35,445 bases of DNA from positions 13,359 through 48,803 of the forward strand of contig PLTV01000097.1 of NCBI GenBank assembly GCA_003164635.1, given 5' to 3'. Within the stretch, counting starts at the first letter, position 1; each line of letters begins with the position of its first letter. The position numbers and the translations under genes are program-made. This document shows positions 8,178-18,600 of this stretch, piece after piece. The DNA is from Acidobacteriaceae bacterium. GTDB taxonomy: Bacteria; Acidobacteriota; Terriglobia; Terriglobales; Acidobacteriaceae. Under the pieces are notes generated by a model. The model had not been told where the DNA came from, did no database searches, and saw only the letters and a list, made by a program, of their open reading frames with translations.

Positions 8178-11100
8178 CTACTCGTTTCGCTTACGGCCTG
8201 GTTCAAGCGCAGAAAAGGTGCAGGTGTCGCTCGTCAATTTGATCGGGGCGACTTTGATTTCCTGCAGGCTGTTTTTGGTTAGCAGCGCGTTGAAGTCGAC
8301 GATCTGCTTCTGCGTGTCTTTCCAGGCTTCGATGGTGTGGTTGAGGTTGGTACAGTCTTTTTGCCAGGTGGCGACCTGGGTGGGGGTAGGCGCCATGTCG
8401 AGGCCTACCTGCATCATGCTGACCATTGTGTTGTAGGCGTTGTTCAGATTCATGAACGACTCGATTGCCTTCGGATCGGGAGCTACGCGGCGAGGGCCGC
8501 CTCCGCCGAATCCGGCGGTCATGACGCCGCCAATTTTATTGAGGCCGGCATCCAGCGTTTTGGCCTGTGCGTCCACTTCGGCGGGCAGTGTGCCTTTCCT
8601 GAGCGAGTCAAGCTGGGTCTTGACTGCGTCGACTTCATCACGGCCTTCGAAGCTCTGCTCCATGCCTTTGACGGAGAGCAGGGTGAGCTTACTCTGCTGG
8701 CGCAGATTGGCCATGAGCGCGGGGCTTTGGCCGGCACGCGGATCGTTGACTACAGTAACGTCGCGTGTATAGACCTGACCATCCACGGTGAGCTTCAGCT
8801 TATAAACCCCGGGGATCACCTGCGGCCCGTGGGGACCGGGCGTTGTGGATCCCTCAACCATGTTCATTTCGTTTTCGAGGTCGTGGCGGAGGGCTGGCGG
8901 ATCTTCATATTGCAGATTCCAGTTGACGCGATTCAGACCGACATGCGCACTGAGGGCGCGCGTCTCCGGCGCGGCCAGCCAGTAGTGCGGATACTCCGCG
9001 CCCTCGATGGGCGGAGGCAGAGTGCTGGTCATGGTGCGGACCAGCGCACCGTTTGAATCGAAGACCTGGAGCTGGATGGGCCCCGTGGGTTCCTTACTCA
9101 GGTAGTAATCGACGATTGCCCCATAGGGGACGTTGGGTGCGTGTGGAACTTCGATGGAGAAGGGCTGATCCCAGTTGCTGTTGATGCGAGTACGAATCGC
9201 CTCCGAGGGCGGGAAGAAATACACAGGCGAGGAGCTGATGGCTTGTGCGTTGGCGGCGATCTGGCGCAGCGGGGTGATGTCGTCGAGGACCCAGAATCCG
9301 CGGCCGTACGTGGCAATGACCAGGTCGTTGAGATGGGTATCGGTGTGGACGTCGAGACCGCGGATGGAAGTGCTGGGCAGGTTCTGGCGCAGCAATTGCC
9401 AGTGGTCGCCGTTGTCGAAGCTGACGTAGACGGTAGATTCCGTCCCTGCGAAGAGCAGGCCAGGCTGTTGGGGATCGACGACCAGATTGTTGACCCAGCT
9501 TCCGGTGCGCTCATCGCGCGGCAGGCCATTGACGATGCTGGTCCAGGTCTTGCCTCCGTCGACGGTGCGCCAGACCAGCGGCACGTCCGGGTTTTCATCG
9601 GGCGGAAGAGTTTGGCCGCGCTCGGGTGCAATGCGTGCGGCAATGTATGCGGTGTTGGCGTCGTCGCCGGCCACGATGGTGTTGAACTGCGTATGGGGCG
9701 GCACTTCGGCGATGTTGCTGACGTTCGTCCAGGTCTTGCCGTGGTCCATGGTGTTGTAGATCTGGCCGTTGGTGCTGACGGTCCAAATGATGCCGCGTTT
9801 GACCCTGGAGATCGAGAAGTCGGTGATGGAGGGATCGGGCGGTGGAGGCCCGCCGGCTGGCGGCTGCGGCAAAGGCGATGGCTGTGGCGGCTGGGCCGGC
9901 GTTGGGGGCGGCGGCTGCGGAATGGTGCCGCAGGCAACCTGCGGTTTGTCTTTGGCGGTAGTGAGTTCTGGACTCGCGGCAGTGAACGTGTGAGCGCCGT
10001 CGTGCGAGACAAGCAGACACTGGTAGGCGACGTAGAGTGCACCCGGATCGAAGGCGAGGTCAAACTTCTTCTGGAAGTCGCGACCCGCGACATACTTGAT
10101 GGCATCGGAACCGAAGTTCGGCGCGACGTTCTGCCACTGCCCTGTCGACATGTCGATTTTGATCATGCCGCTGCCGCCTCCACCCGGACCGTAGCCAACG
10201 CCATAAATGACGTTCGGATTCTTGGGGTCGGGCGTGTCGACGCCGAATTCCGACGAAGGAAGCGGGCTCCAGTCAGTGAAGTTGATCTGGCCCCAGTTGC
10301 CACGGCTCGAGATCATGACCGAGCCTGTGTCTTGCTGCGCGCCCATGATCCGGTAGGGATATTGGCTGTCGGTGGCGACGTGGTAAATCTGCGAGATGAC
10401 CTCGGTATACCAAAGGCTCCATGTGCGGCCGTTATCGAGGGTCACGCTGGCGCCCTGGTCTGAGCCGACCAGCATGCGGTGGCCGTTGGTGGGATCGATC
10501 CACAGCTTGTGATAGTCCTCGCCGCCGGGCGCGCCTTTGAAGGGTTGAAACGTGACCCCGCCATCGGTCGAGCGGTACATGGCGGTGCTCATGGTGTAGA
10601 GAATGTCAGGGTTCTGCGAGTCGACGAAGACACCTGAGCTGTAGGCGCCCTGGCCGTTGCTGATGCGCAGATCTTTGCCCGCCATGTGCTGCCAGGTGGC
10701 GCCGCCGTCGTCGGAGCGGTAAAGGCCCGAGCCGTTTTCGATATTGTTGCCGATGATGTACATGCGCAGACCTTGTGTGTGCATGGCCACGGCTACCGCG
10801 ATACGGCCTTGAAACGGCGGAATCTTGATCTCACTCCAGGTCTTGCCTTCGTCGGTGGACTTGTAGACCTGGGCCGGCTTGGGTTTGGGACGATTGGCGC
10901 CTCCACCGGCGCCGCCACCACCGCCCGGGCCCGCGCCTCCGGTGCCCTGCGTGGCAGCCAGCATGACATTGGGATCGTCAAACGCGGACTGCAGATCGCG
11001 CGTGCCGTCGTAGTTCTCGGGCTTCAGGACGTTGGTCCAGGTCTGGCCGCCATCGGTGGAACGGTAAACTCCGCCGCCGTGATGACTGGTATCCCCGAGG

Positions 11101-11582
11101 GCGGAGACAATCACCAGGTTGTAATCTGCGGGATCGACAACAATGCTGTTAATCTTCACCGTGTCCTCGAGGCCGATGTGCTGCCATGTTGCGCCGGCAT
11201 CGGTCGACTTCCACATCCCATTGCCCAGGCTGCCCCCGATGGGGTCGCCGGCTCCGGCATAAACGACATTGGGATTGGAAGGAGCGACCTGGATGGCGCC
11301 GACGCTATCCACGCTGGTCTCCTGATCCATGACTGGCAACCAGGTCACGCCGCCGCTGGTGGTTTTCCAGATGCCGCCCAATGGCGTGCCGGCATAAAAC
11401 ACGCCGGAATCGCCGATGACGCCGGTCACCGAAGAGATGCGTCCGCCGTGGAAAGGCCCAACGTTCCGCCATTTGAGGCCGCGATAAAGGCTGGGATCGA
11501 CCTGCGCTGCCGCAGTTACGCCAGATACCACTAGGATCAAAAAAGCCAGCAGGCAAAATGCTGTGCGCGACACTCGCGTCAT
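8178..11582 (-). CDS. Large secreted Asp-box (BNR/VPS10-like) propeller protein, paralog 1
   Basis: A 1134-aa exported protein of the sortilin-like/BNR family that databases often label glycosyl hydrolase. I count 11 Asp-box motifs (for example TDAGATW, TDGGQTW, VDGGKTW), pointing to tandem beta-propellers as in GH74 enzymes and VPS10 domains. Shared landmarks with the three paralogs are VGPFHGGR after the signal, an APGGEDYHKLWIDP segment, and GAQQD. A Gly-rich insert (near residue 220) and a Pro-rich stretch (near residue 560) look like hinges. The C-terminus has a beta domain (GLNRVNWNLQYE) and a helical tail. The start is ATG 11580-11582, which begins the signal peptide MTRVSRTAFCLLAFLILVVS and has AGAGG ten bases upstream. 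The frame also opens at 11642, overlapping the upstream gene stop by four bases, but that adds a charged leader. Activity is unproven. Confidence 0.8.
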   Translation of the reverse strand: MTRVSRTAFCLLAFLILVVSGVTAAAQVDPSLYRGLKWRNVGPFHGGRISSVTGVIGDSGVFYAGTPLGGIWKTTSGGVTWLPVMDQETSVDSVGAIQVAPSNPNVVYAGAGDPIGGSLGNGMWKSTDAGATWQHIGLEDTVKINSIVVDPADYNLVIVSALGDTSHHGGGVYRSTDGGQTWTNVLKPENYDGTRDLQSAFDDPNVMLAATQGTGGAGPGGGGGAGGGANRPKPKPAQVYKSTDEGKTWSEIKIPPFQGRIAVAVAMHTQGLRMYIIGNNIENGSGLYRSDDGGATWQHMAGKDLRISNGQGAYSSGVFVDSQNPDILYTMSTAMYRSTDGGVTFQPFKGAPGGEDYHKLWIDPTNGHRMLVGSDQGASVTLDNGRTWSLWYTEVISQIYHVATDSQYPYRIMGAQQDTGSVMISSRGNWGQINFTDWSPLPSSEFGVDTPDPKNPNVIYGVGYGPGGGGSGMIKIDMSTGQWQNVAPNFGSDAIKYVAGRDFQKKFDLAFDPGALYVAYQCLLVSHDGAHTFTAASPELTTAKDKPQVACGTIPQPPPPTPAQPPQPSPLPQPPAGGPPPPDPSITDFSISRVKRGIIWTVSTNGQIYNTMDHGKTWTNVSNIAEVPPHTQFNTIVAGDDANTAYIAARIAPERGQTLPPDENPDVPLVWRTVDGGKTWTSIVNGLPRDERTGSWVNNLVVDPQQPGLLFAGTESTVYVSFDNGDHWQLLRQNLPSTSIRGLDVHTDTHLNDLVIATYGRGFWVLDDITPLRQIAANAQAISSSPVYFFPPSEAIRTRINSNWDQPFSIEVPHAPNVPYGAIVDYYLSKEPTGPIQLQVFDSNGALVRTMTSTLPPPIEGAEYPHYWLAAPETRALSAHVGLNRVNWNLQYEDPPALRHDLENEMNMVEGSTTPGPHGPQVIPGVYKLKLTVDGQVYTRDVTVVNDPRAGQSPALMANLRQQSKLTLLSVKGMEQSFEGRDEVDAVKTQLDSLRKGTLPAEVDAQAKTLDAGLNKIGGVMTAGFGGGGPRRVAPDPKAIESFMNLNNAYNTMVSMMQVGLDMAPTPTQVATWQKDCTNLNHTIEAWKDTQKQIVDFNALLTKNSLQEIKVAPIKLTSDTCTFSALEPGRKRNE

Positions 11583-11638
11583 GGTGGTTGAACCTCTGGG
11601 GGAAACTTCATCGTGATGCGGGAAGTATACAGGGACGA

Positions 11639-12238
11639 TCAAACTGGATCGCCGTGATTAACTGTTTCGTTGCGGCCGCCAATAGAGCGTAATCCCCTGC
11701 CCCGCAGGCGGATTCGCACAGCAACGGCGAGAAAGCAGACGGCCGCGAGAATCTCGAGAAAAACCTTGCCTCCATCGAGCAGGTCGGGATGACCGTCCTT
11801 CAGGTCGGGATCCGTGAGGATGCTGTGGATGAAGAGCAGCACTGCAGCGGGAAAGACGAGGTAGTGCAGGCTTCGCCAGATCGGGCGGCCAATACGCGTT
11901 CGCAGGAGCGACGTGACAAAGACCAGCAGAAGAAGGTATAGCGCGGCCGCACCAGCAAGATTGATGAAGGGTTGTAGCGGCGATTGGATGGGCAGGAGGA
12001 TGTCGAAGAGGCGGAAGTGCGGCTTGTCGAGAAAGAGGAGCACGATAGGGTGGCTCACGGTGAGAACGATGGTGCACCACGCCGTCCAGCGGTGGAAGGC
12101 GAAGATATCGAGTTTGCGATGAGGCCACTGGCGCACTGGGCTGTAGCGCATCGAGATGAGGGTGCCGAGCAGAAGGTTGAGGCCCGCTGCTGCTGCCGCC
12201 CCGAGGCCGAGATATGAGCAAAGATCCAACAAGGTCAT
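11639..12238 (-). CDS. Ferric-reductase-like transmembrane haem protein
   Basis: A 199-aa integral membrane protein with about six hydrophobic segments and two pairs of likely haem ligands. His49 and His63 lie in FHRWTAWCTIVLTVSH (14 residues apart), and His125 and His138 lie in LHYLVFPAAVLLFIH (13 apart). This is the bis-His pattern of the ferric reductase-like transmembrane domain family, which includes MsrQ. No flavin or NADPH domain is fused, so it would be the membrane electron-transfer subunit only; an MsrP-like partner is not in the window. I chose ATG 12238, with a GGAG about 11 bases upstream; an in-frame ATG at 12295 adds 19 residues without a clear ribosome binding site. It lies directly upstream of propeller paralog 1 and may be cotranscribed with it. 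Confidence 0.72.
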   Translation of the reverse strand: MTLLDLCSYLGLGAAAAAGLNLLLGTLISMRYSPVRQWPHRKLDIFAFHRWTAWCTIVLTVSHPIVLLFLDKPHFRLFDILLPIQSPLQPFINLAGAAALYLLLLVFVTSLLRTRIGRPIWRSLHYLVFPAAVLLFIHSILTDPDLKDGHPDLLDGGKVFLEILAAVCFLAVAVRIRLRGRGLRSIGGRNETVNHGDPV

Positions 12239-12445
12239 TCGAGGCGGCGCTCCAGAATGCGTCCGATGCTGAGGTGCCAGTATAAATTCCGCCATAGCGC
12301 GGCAAGTTTTTCAAGGAAACGGACTCGCTTCCGCTACACTAGCAATCCACTGGTAAAGATGATGGGAAACCTCATCCCAGCCGATCGCCGGTTCTGCATC
12401 CGGTCCAATCTTGTTCCGCAACTTCAAACGCCAGGAGCCATCCTC
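12239..12445. promoter_or_regulatory. Divergent promoter region between the haem protein and propeller paralog 2
   Basis: About 200 bases between two divergent genes. A possible sigma-70-type -10 (TACACT, 12335-12340) faces the plus strand but lacks a good -35. CAGGAG at 12432-12437 is the ribosome binding site that decides the GTG start at 12446. No operator-like repeat stands out. Confidence 0.3.
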
Positions 12446-15400
12446 GTGCAACTTCGCCTGCGCTTCAACTTTGATCTTTTGAACTCGTTTGTTCGACGTG
12501 CCGCGTTTACATGTGCGCTTATGGTCTTGCCGTGGCCCGGATTCGCACAGCAGCCACCGGCGAAAGCTGTAGGCCCAACCGGTCCGGCGGATGGATTTTC
12601 AGCCCTGAAGCTGAGGCAAATTGGGCCATTCCGTGGCGGGCGCGTTGATGCCGTGACGGGGGTGCCGGGACAGCCGCTGGTGTACTACTTTGGCGGAACC
12701 GGCGGGGGCGTGTTCAAGACGACAAACGGCGGCCACACGTGGGAGCCGATCACGGACGGCAAGATCAACTTTGGCTCGATCGGGTCGATCGCCGTGGCCG
12801 CTTCTGATCCGAACGTGGTCTACGTGGGCACGGGCGAGAGCGCTATTCGTGGAAATGCGTCACATGGGGATGGCGTGTACAAGTCGATGGATGCGGGAAA
12901 GACATGGATGCATGTCGGCCTGGAGGATACGCAGCAGATTGGGCAGATTCGCATTGATCCGACGAACCCCGATCTGGTTTACGTTGCGGCGCTCGGACAC
13001 ATGGCCGGCCCGAATCCCGAGCGAGGCGTATTTCGCTCGAAGGACGGCGGGAAGACGTGGCAGAAGGTGCTGTTCAAGAGCGAGAATGCCGGAGCCATCG
13101 ACTTGGCCATGGATCCTACAAATTCGCGGGTGTTGTATGCGGCGATCTGGCAGGTAGTGCGGAAGCCGTGGACATTTGAGAGTGGCGGCCCCGATGGCGG
13201 CGTGTGGAAGTCCACTGACGGTGGCGACACGTGGAAGGAACTCACGCACAATCCGGGCATGCCCAAGGGTGTTCTGGGACGCATAGGCGTGACGGTTTCT
13301 CCTGCGAATCCTGATCGTGTCTGGGCGCTGATTGAGGCGCAGGATGGTGGCGTGTTCCGTTCGGAAGACGCAGGCGCAACGTGGAGCAAGCTAAACGGCG
13401 ATGCAGGAATCAAGCAGCGGGCGTGGTACTACTCGCAGATTTTTGCCGATCCAAAGAACGCGGATGTCGTGTATGCCGTGAACACTTCGTTTTTCCGGTC
13501 GACCGATGGCGGGAAGAAGTTTGACCCCATTCGCAATCAGCACGGCGACAACCACGACCTCTGGATTGCGCCGGAGGATCAGAACCGCTTTATCGAGTCG
13601 AGCGATGGCGGCGCACAGGTAACCTTCGACGGCGGAAAGAGTTGGAGCACGGAAGACAATCAGCCTACGGGGCAGTTCTACCGCGTGGCTGTGGACAATG
13701 ACTTCCCGTACCACATCTATGGCGCGCAGCAGGATAACAGCACCGTCGCCATTGCAAGCCGCAGCAACAATGGCTCAATCACGGAGCGTGACTGGCACGA
13801 TGTAGGCGGCGGCGAGAGCGGATGGATTGCGCCCGACCCCACCGATTCCAACTTTGTCTACGCGGGTTCGTACGACGGGCTTCTGACGCGGCTGGACACA
13901 AAGACAGGCGCGATGCGCGACGTGAACGCTTGGCCGGACAATCCTATGGGATACGGTGTGGAGGCCATGAAGTACCGCTTCCAGTGGAGTTTCCCGCTGC
14001 TGTTTTCTCCGCACGATCCGAAGCGGCTCTACGCGGGCAGCCAGGTTCTACTGCAAACCACCGATGAGGGCCAACACTGGACGGCGATGAGCCCCGACCT
14101 CACGCGCAATGACAAGACCAAGCAGGGACCGTCAGGCGGGCCCATTACGAAAGACAACACAGCGGTTGAGTATTACGACACGATCTTTACCGTGGATGAG
14201 TCGCCCGTAAAGGCTGGGGTGATCTGGGTGGGATCGGATGATGGGCTGATTCACGTCACGACCGACGATGGAAAGAACTGGCAGGATGTTACGCCGAAGG
14301 ATGCGCCGCAGTGGATTCGCATGAATTGCATTGCCGCGTCGCCCTTTGACGCAGGGACGGCGTACGTGGCTGCGACGATGTATCTCTCCGATGACTTTCA
14401 TCCGTTTCTCTGGAAGACGACGGACTACGGCAAGACTTGGAAAAAGATTGTGAACGGAATTCCGGAGAACGATTTCACGCGCGCCATCCGGCCCGATCCC
14501 AATGAGAAAGGGCTGCTGTTCGCGGGAACCGAGTCGCATCTCTATATTTCGTACGATGACGGCGACAAGTGGCTTCCCTTCCAGCTCAATCTTCCCGCGG
14601 TCCCGGTGACCGATCTTGCATTTCAGAAGCGAGACGATGCGCTGGTGATTGCGACCCAAGGACGCGGGTTTTATGTGCTGGATGACATGCCACTGGTACG
14701 CGCGCTCGATCCGGCGAAGTTTAAACACACCGATGCTCTGGCGCTCTTTGCGCCGAAGACAGCAATGCGCATAGCAGGAGGAGGCGGTGGCGGAGGGAGG
14801 CCGGATCCAACCGCCGGGCAGAATCCGCCGGATGGCGCGGTTCTTTATTACCTCTTGAAGGAAGAGCCCAAGAGTGAGCTGAAGCTACGCATTCTGGATG
14901 CATCGGGCAAGCTGGTGCGCGAAATATCGAGCAAGCCGCCGACTCAGTCCAACGGCGAAGAGGATCCGGAAGACGAGCGACCGAAGGAGGGTCTGGCGCC
15001 ATCGAAGGAAGGCATGAGCCGCTTTGTGTGGGATCTGCGGTATGAAAAGGCGACCGGTTTTCCCGGCCTTCTGATGTGGGATGGGTCGCTCGATGGGCCG
15101 CTCGCGATCCCGGGCAAGTATAAAGTGGAACTTGTGGTCGATGGGAAGACCGAGTCGCAGGACTTCGAGGTCGTGAAGGATCCGCGAGCGCCCACCACTC
15201 CGCAGCAGTTTGAGGAGCAACTGGCACTGGGCCTGAAGATTCGCGATCGCGTTACGGAGGCCAACAGCAGCGTGGTTCGCATCCGCAAGGCAAAGGAGCA
15301 GCTCAAGCCCTATTTGACCAGCGGGGACGAGCGTGTGAAGACGAGTGCAAAAGATCTTACCGATCAACTCACCGCGATTGAAGAGAACATCTACCAGACC

Positions 15401-15649
15401 AAGCTTCACGCCGGCGAGGACGCACTCAACTTTCCAATCAAACTAAATAACAAGATTGCGTCGGTTGGCGGCGTGGTGGAGTCGACCGACATTGCGCCGA
15501 CAGCACAATCGGTCGCGGTCTTCGATGAGTTGTCCGCGAAGCTGCAGGTGGAACTGGATCACCTGCACCAGATTGAGACAGCCGGCATCGAGAACTTCAA
15601 CAAGTTGGTTCGGGATCAGAACATCCCGGCGGTCAATCTCAAGGAGTAG
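12446..15649 (+). CDS. Large secreted Asp-box (BNR/VPS10-like) propeller protein, paralog 2
   Basis: A 1067-aa exported member of the same family as its neighbours, with 11 Asp-boxes by eye (KDGGKTW, TDGGDTW, EDAGATW, TDDGKNW and others) forming probable tandem propellers. It opens with IGPFRGGRVDAVTG, closest in that motif to paralog 1 rather than to paralogs 3 and 4. GAQQDNSTV marks the conserved middle segment. A short Gly run (near residue 780) precedes the C-terminal beta domain (SRFVWDLRYE) and a Lys/Glu-rich helical tail. The frame opens at 12257, but GTG 12446 has a good CAGGAG eight bases upstream and gives a signal peptide ending PWPGFAQQ. It is first in a (+) operon, 50 bases ahead of paralog 3. 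Glycan or peptide binding or cleavage is possible, but no catalytic residues can be assigned with confidence. Confidence 0.8.
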   Translation: MQLRLRFNFDLLNSFVRRAAFTCALMVLPWPGFAQQPPAKAVGPTGPADGFSALKLRQIGPFRGGRVDAVTGVPGQPLVYYFGGTGGGVFKTTNGGHTWEPITDGKINFGSIGSIAVAASDPNVVYVGTGESAIRGNASHGDGVYKSMDAGKTWMHVGLEDTQQIGQIRIDPTNPDLVYVAALGHMAGPNPERGVFRSKDGGKTWQKVLFKSENAGAIDLAMDPTNSRVLYAAIWQVVRKPWTFESGGPDGGVWKSTDGGDTWKELTHNPGMPKGVLGRIGVTVSPANPDRVWALIEAQDGGVFRSEDAGATWSKLNGDAGIKQRAWYYSQIFADPKNADVVYAVNTSFFRSTDGGKKFDPIRNQHGDNHDLWIAPEDQNRFIESSDGGAQVTFDGGKSWSTEDNQPTGQFYRVAVDNDFPYHIYGAQQDNSTVAIASRSNNGSITERDWHDVGGGESGWIAPDPTDSNFVYAGSYDGLLTRLDTKTGAMRDVNAWPDNPMGYGVEAMKYRFQWSFPLLFSPHDPKRLYAGSQVLLQTTDEGQHWTAMSPDLTRNDKTKQGPSGGPITKDNTAVEYYDTIFTVDESPVKAGVIWVGSDDGLIHVTTDDGKNWQDVTPKDAPQWIRMNCIAASPFDAGTAYVAATMYLSDDFHPFLWKTTDYGKTWKKIVNGIPENDFTRAIRPDPNEKGLLFAGTESHLYISYDDGDKWLPFQLNLPAVPVTDLAFQKRDDALVIATQGRGFYVLDDMPLVRALDPAKFKHTDALALFAPKTAMRIAGGGGGGGRPDPTAGQNPPDGAVLYYLLKEEPKSELKLRILDASGKLVREISSKPPTQSNGEEDPEDERPKEGLAPSKEGMSRFVWDLRYEKATGFPGLLMWDGSLDGPLAIPGKYKVELVVDGKTESQDFEVVKDPRAPTTPQQFEEQLALGLKIRDRVTEANSSVVRIRKAKEQLKPYLTSGDERVKTSAKDLTDQLTAIEENIYQTKLHAGEDALNFPIKLNNKIASVGGVVESTDIAPTAQSVAVFDELSAKLQVELDHLHQIETAGIENFNKLVRDQNIPAVNLKE

Positions 15650-15699
15650 ACAACGGACCGTCACGGTGGCCACCACACATGCGCAGAAGAAGGAGCAAT

Positions 15700-18600
15700 A
15701 TGGAGAGCTTTCGCCGAGGATTGCTTGTATCCATCGCGGTTTTAGGCATTGTGCAACTCAGCAGGGCCCAGGTGGATCCCAAGCTGTTTTCCGACATGCG
15801 CTGGCGTGAGATCGGGCCCATGCGCGCCGGGCGCACACGCGCGCTTGCCGGTGTGCCCAGCGAACCGGCTACGTTTTACATGGGTGCCGTGAACGGGGGC
15901 GTGTGGAAAACGACCGACGCGGGCGCGACATGGCACAGTACCTGGGGCGATGAACCGAGCGGGTCGATTGGGGCGATGGCCGTGGCGTTGAGCGATCCCA
16001 ACGTGATTTACGTGGCGAGCGGCGAAGGACTGCAACGGCCCGATCTCTCAACTGGCGACGGCGTTTACAAATCCACCGATGCGGGGAAGACGTGGACTCA
16101 CCTAGAGGGTTTGCGCGACGGGCAGCAGATTGGCGAGCTTGCCATCGACCCGCATGATGCGAATCGTGCCTTTGTCGCGGTCGAGGGCCATCCGTATGGG
16201 CCGAACCAGGAGCGCGGGTTGTATCGAACAATCGATGGTGGAAAGACGTTCGAGCGCGTTCTTTTTGTGAACGATCGAACAGGCGCGTCGGACGTGCAGA
16301 TCGATCCGCAGAACGCAAAGATCGTTTTTGCCGGCATGTGGCAGCGCCAGGAAGCGCCTTGGGAAAACGGATCATTTATTGGAGCCGAAGGCGGTCTATA
16401 CCGCTCGACGGACGGCGGCGATCACTGGACGAAGCTTACGGGGAACGGGCTTCCGGACGACATTCTGCAAGTAAATCTGACGATTTCGCCGACCAATTCG
16501 AAGCGCATCTATGGAGCCATTGCGCCACTACACGGAGCGGTGGGGATTTACCGTTCGGACGACGGTGGCGATCACTGGGTTAACGCCCCGGATAACGACA
16601 CACGACCGGAAGAACGCATCGGAGGCGGAGACTGTCCCGTTCCGATGGTCGATCCCAAAGACCCGGACACGTTGTATGTGGCGAGCATCGTCACGATGAA
16701 GTCGACCGACGCGGGCAAGACCTGGACTTCACTGCGCGGTTCGCCGGGCGGCGACGACTACCAGAATGTCTTCGTGAATCCCAACAACACGAAGATCATT
16801 GCGCTGGCCAGCGATCAGGGCGTGATCATCTCGCAGAATGGCGGCGAGACCTGGGTGGAGTGGTACAACCAGCCGACAGCGCAGATGTACCATGCGACGG
16901 CCGACAACGCGTTTCCCTATCGGGTGTGCGGAGGCCAGCAGGATTCGGGGTCGGCGTGCGTGCCGAGCCGCAGCGATGATGGGCGCATTACGTTTCACGA
17001 TTGGCACCCTGTTGGAATCGAAGAGTATGGTTACGCAGCGCCGGACCCGCTCGATCCGGATATTGTCTACGGCGGCAAGGTGACGCGCTATGACCGCCGC
17101 ACCGGCCAGATTCAAAGTGTTGAGCCCAAGCCGCTGCGCAGCTATCGCGTGCTGCGCACGGAGCCGCTCCAGTTTTCACCTGTCGATCCGCACAAGCTCT
17201 ACTTTGCGACGAATACGCTGTGGCTCACTTCAGACGGCGGCAAGAATTGGAAGGAAGTCTCGCCAGATTTGACGCGGCCAACGTGGGATTTACCGTCTTC
17301 AGTCGAGGCCTACAAGGATTCGCCGATGGCCAAGGCGACGCAGCGCGGCGTCATTTACGCGCTGGGACTTTCGCCGCTTGACGGCAACCGCCTTTGGGCC
17401 GGCACGGATGACGGCCTCATCTGGACCACCGCGGATGGTGGCGCGCACTGGAACAACGTGACGCCGCCGGAACTGAAGCCCTTCTGGAAAGTCTTCAACA
17501 TGGATGCCGGCCACTTTGATGTGCAGACCGCCTACGCGGCGGTCAACACACTGCGGCTCGACGACATGCGCCCGCATCTCTTCCGCACGCATGACGGCGG
17601 CAAGTCGTGGACTGAGATCGACAACGGCATCCCCGCGGGAGCAGCCACGAGCGCGATCCGCGAAGACCCGAAGCGTAAGGGACTGCTTTATGCGGGCTCG
17701 GAGACGCAGGCCTACGTCTCCTTCGACGATGGCGACCATTGGCAGTCGCTGCGTTTGAATATGCCGGCAAGCTCGGTGCGCGATCTGGAAGTGAAAGACG
17801 ACGACCTGATCGCAGCCACGCACGGCCGCGGGTTCCTGATCCTCGATGACGTGACACCACTGCGCCAGCTTGCTGCCGAAACGGCAGGGGTGGCCGCACA
17901 TCTCTACACTCCACAAACCGCACTGCGCATTCGCAACGACATGAATCCGCCGACACCGTGGCCGGCCGATATGGCTACAGGTGAGAACCCGCCCGATGGC
18001 GCCATCATCGACTATTTTCTCGGCACGGGGATCAGCGGCAAGGTTTCGCTGGAGATTGCCGATGACGCGGGCCACACGATTGCCCGCTTCAACAGCGACG
18101 ATCCCGTACCACCGCTGGATCCGCGCTATTCCGTACCCGAGGTGTGGGCGCGGCCGCCACGCGCGCTCTCGGCGGCGCCGGGGCATCATCGCTTCCTGTG
18201 GGACCTGCAATATCCGCAGGTGCCGGGCATGTCTACAGGTCCCGACGCGGATCTAGCCACGCCGCACAATACGCCATCAGTCTCAACTGCGCCGTGGGTA
18301 CTCCCGGGCAATTACACGGTGCGTCTAATTGCGAATGACAAAACGCTTACGCAGCCACTCAAAGTAGCCATGGATCCGCGTGTAAAGACGTCGCAAGCCG
18401 ATCTTGAGAGCCAGTTCAAACTGGCCAAAAGCATCTACGACGAAGTCCTGGAGACGACCGCTGCGCTGCACGAGATCAGCGTGCTGCGCGAGCAGTTGAA
18501 AGATCGTGCAAGTCAGCCGCCCGTTGCGCACGCCGAACCCTCGATCGAATCGAAGCTCGATGCGATTGCCGGTTCCGATCGGGGTGGCCGAGGCGGCTTT

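Noticed and set aside
9141-10463. 440-aa open frame on the plus strand opposite propeller paralog 1
   Set aside because: It is antisense to a clearly coding gene and its composition (Val/Asp/Gly-rich) mirrors the repeats of the real protein; such long shadows are common in GC-rich DNA.
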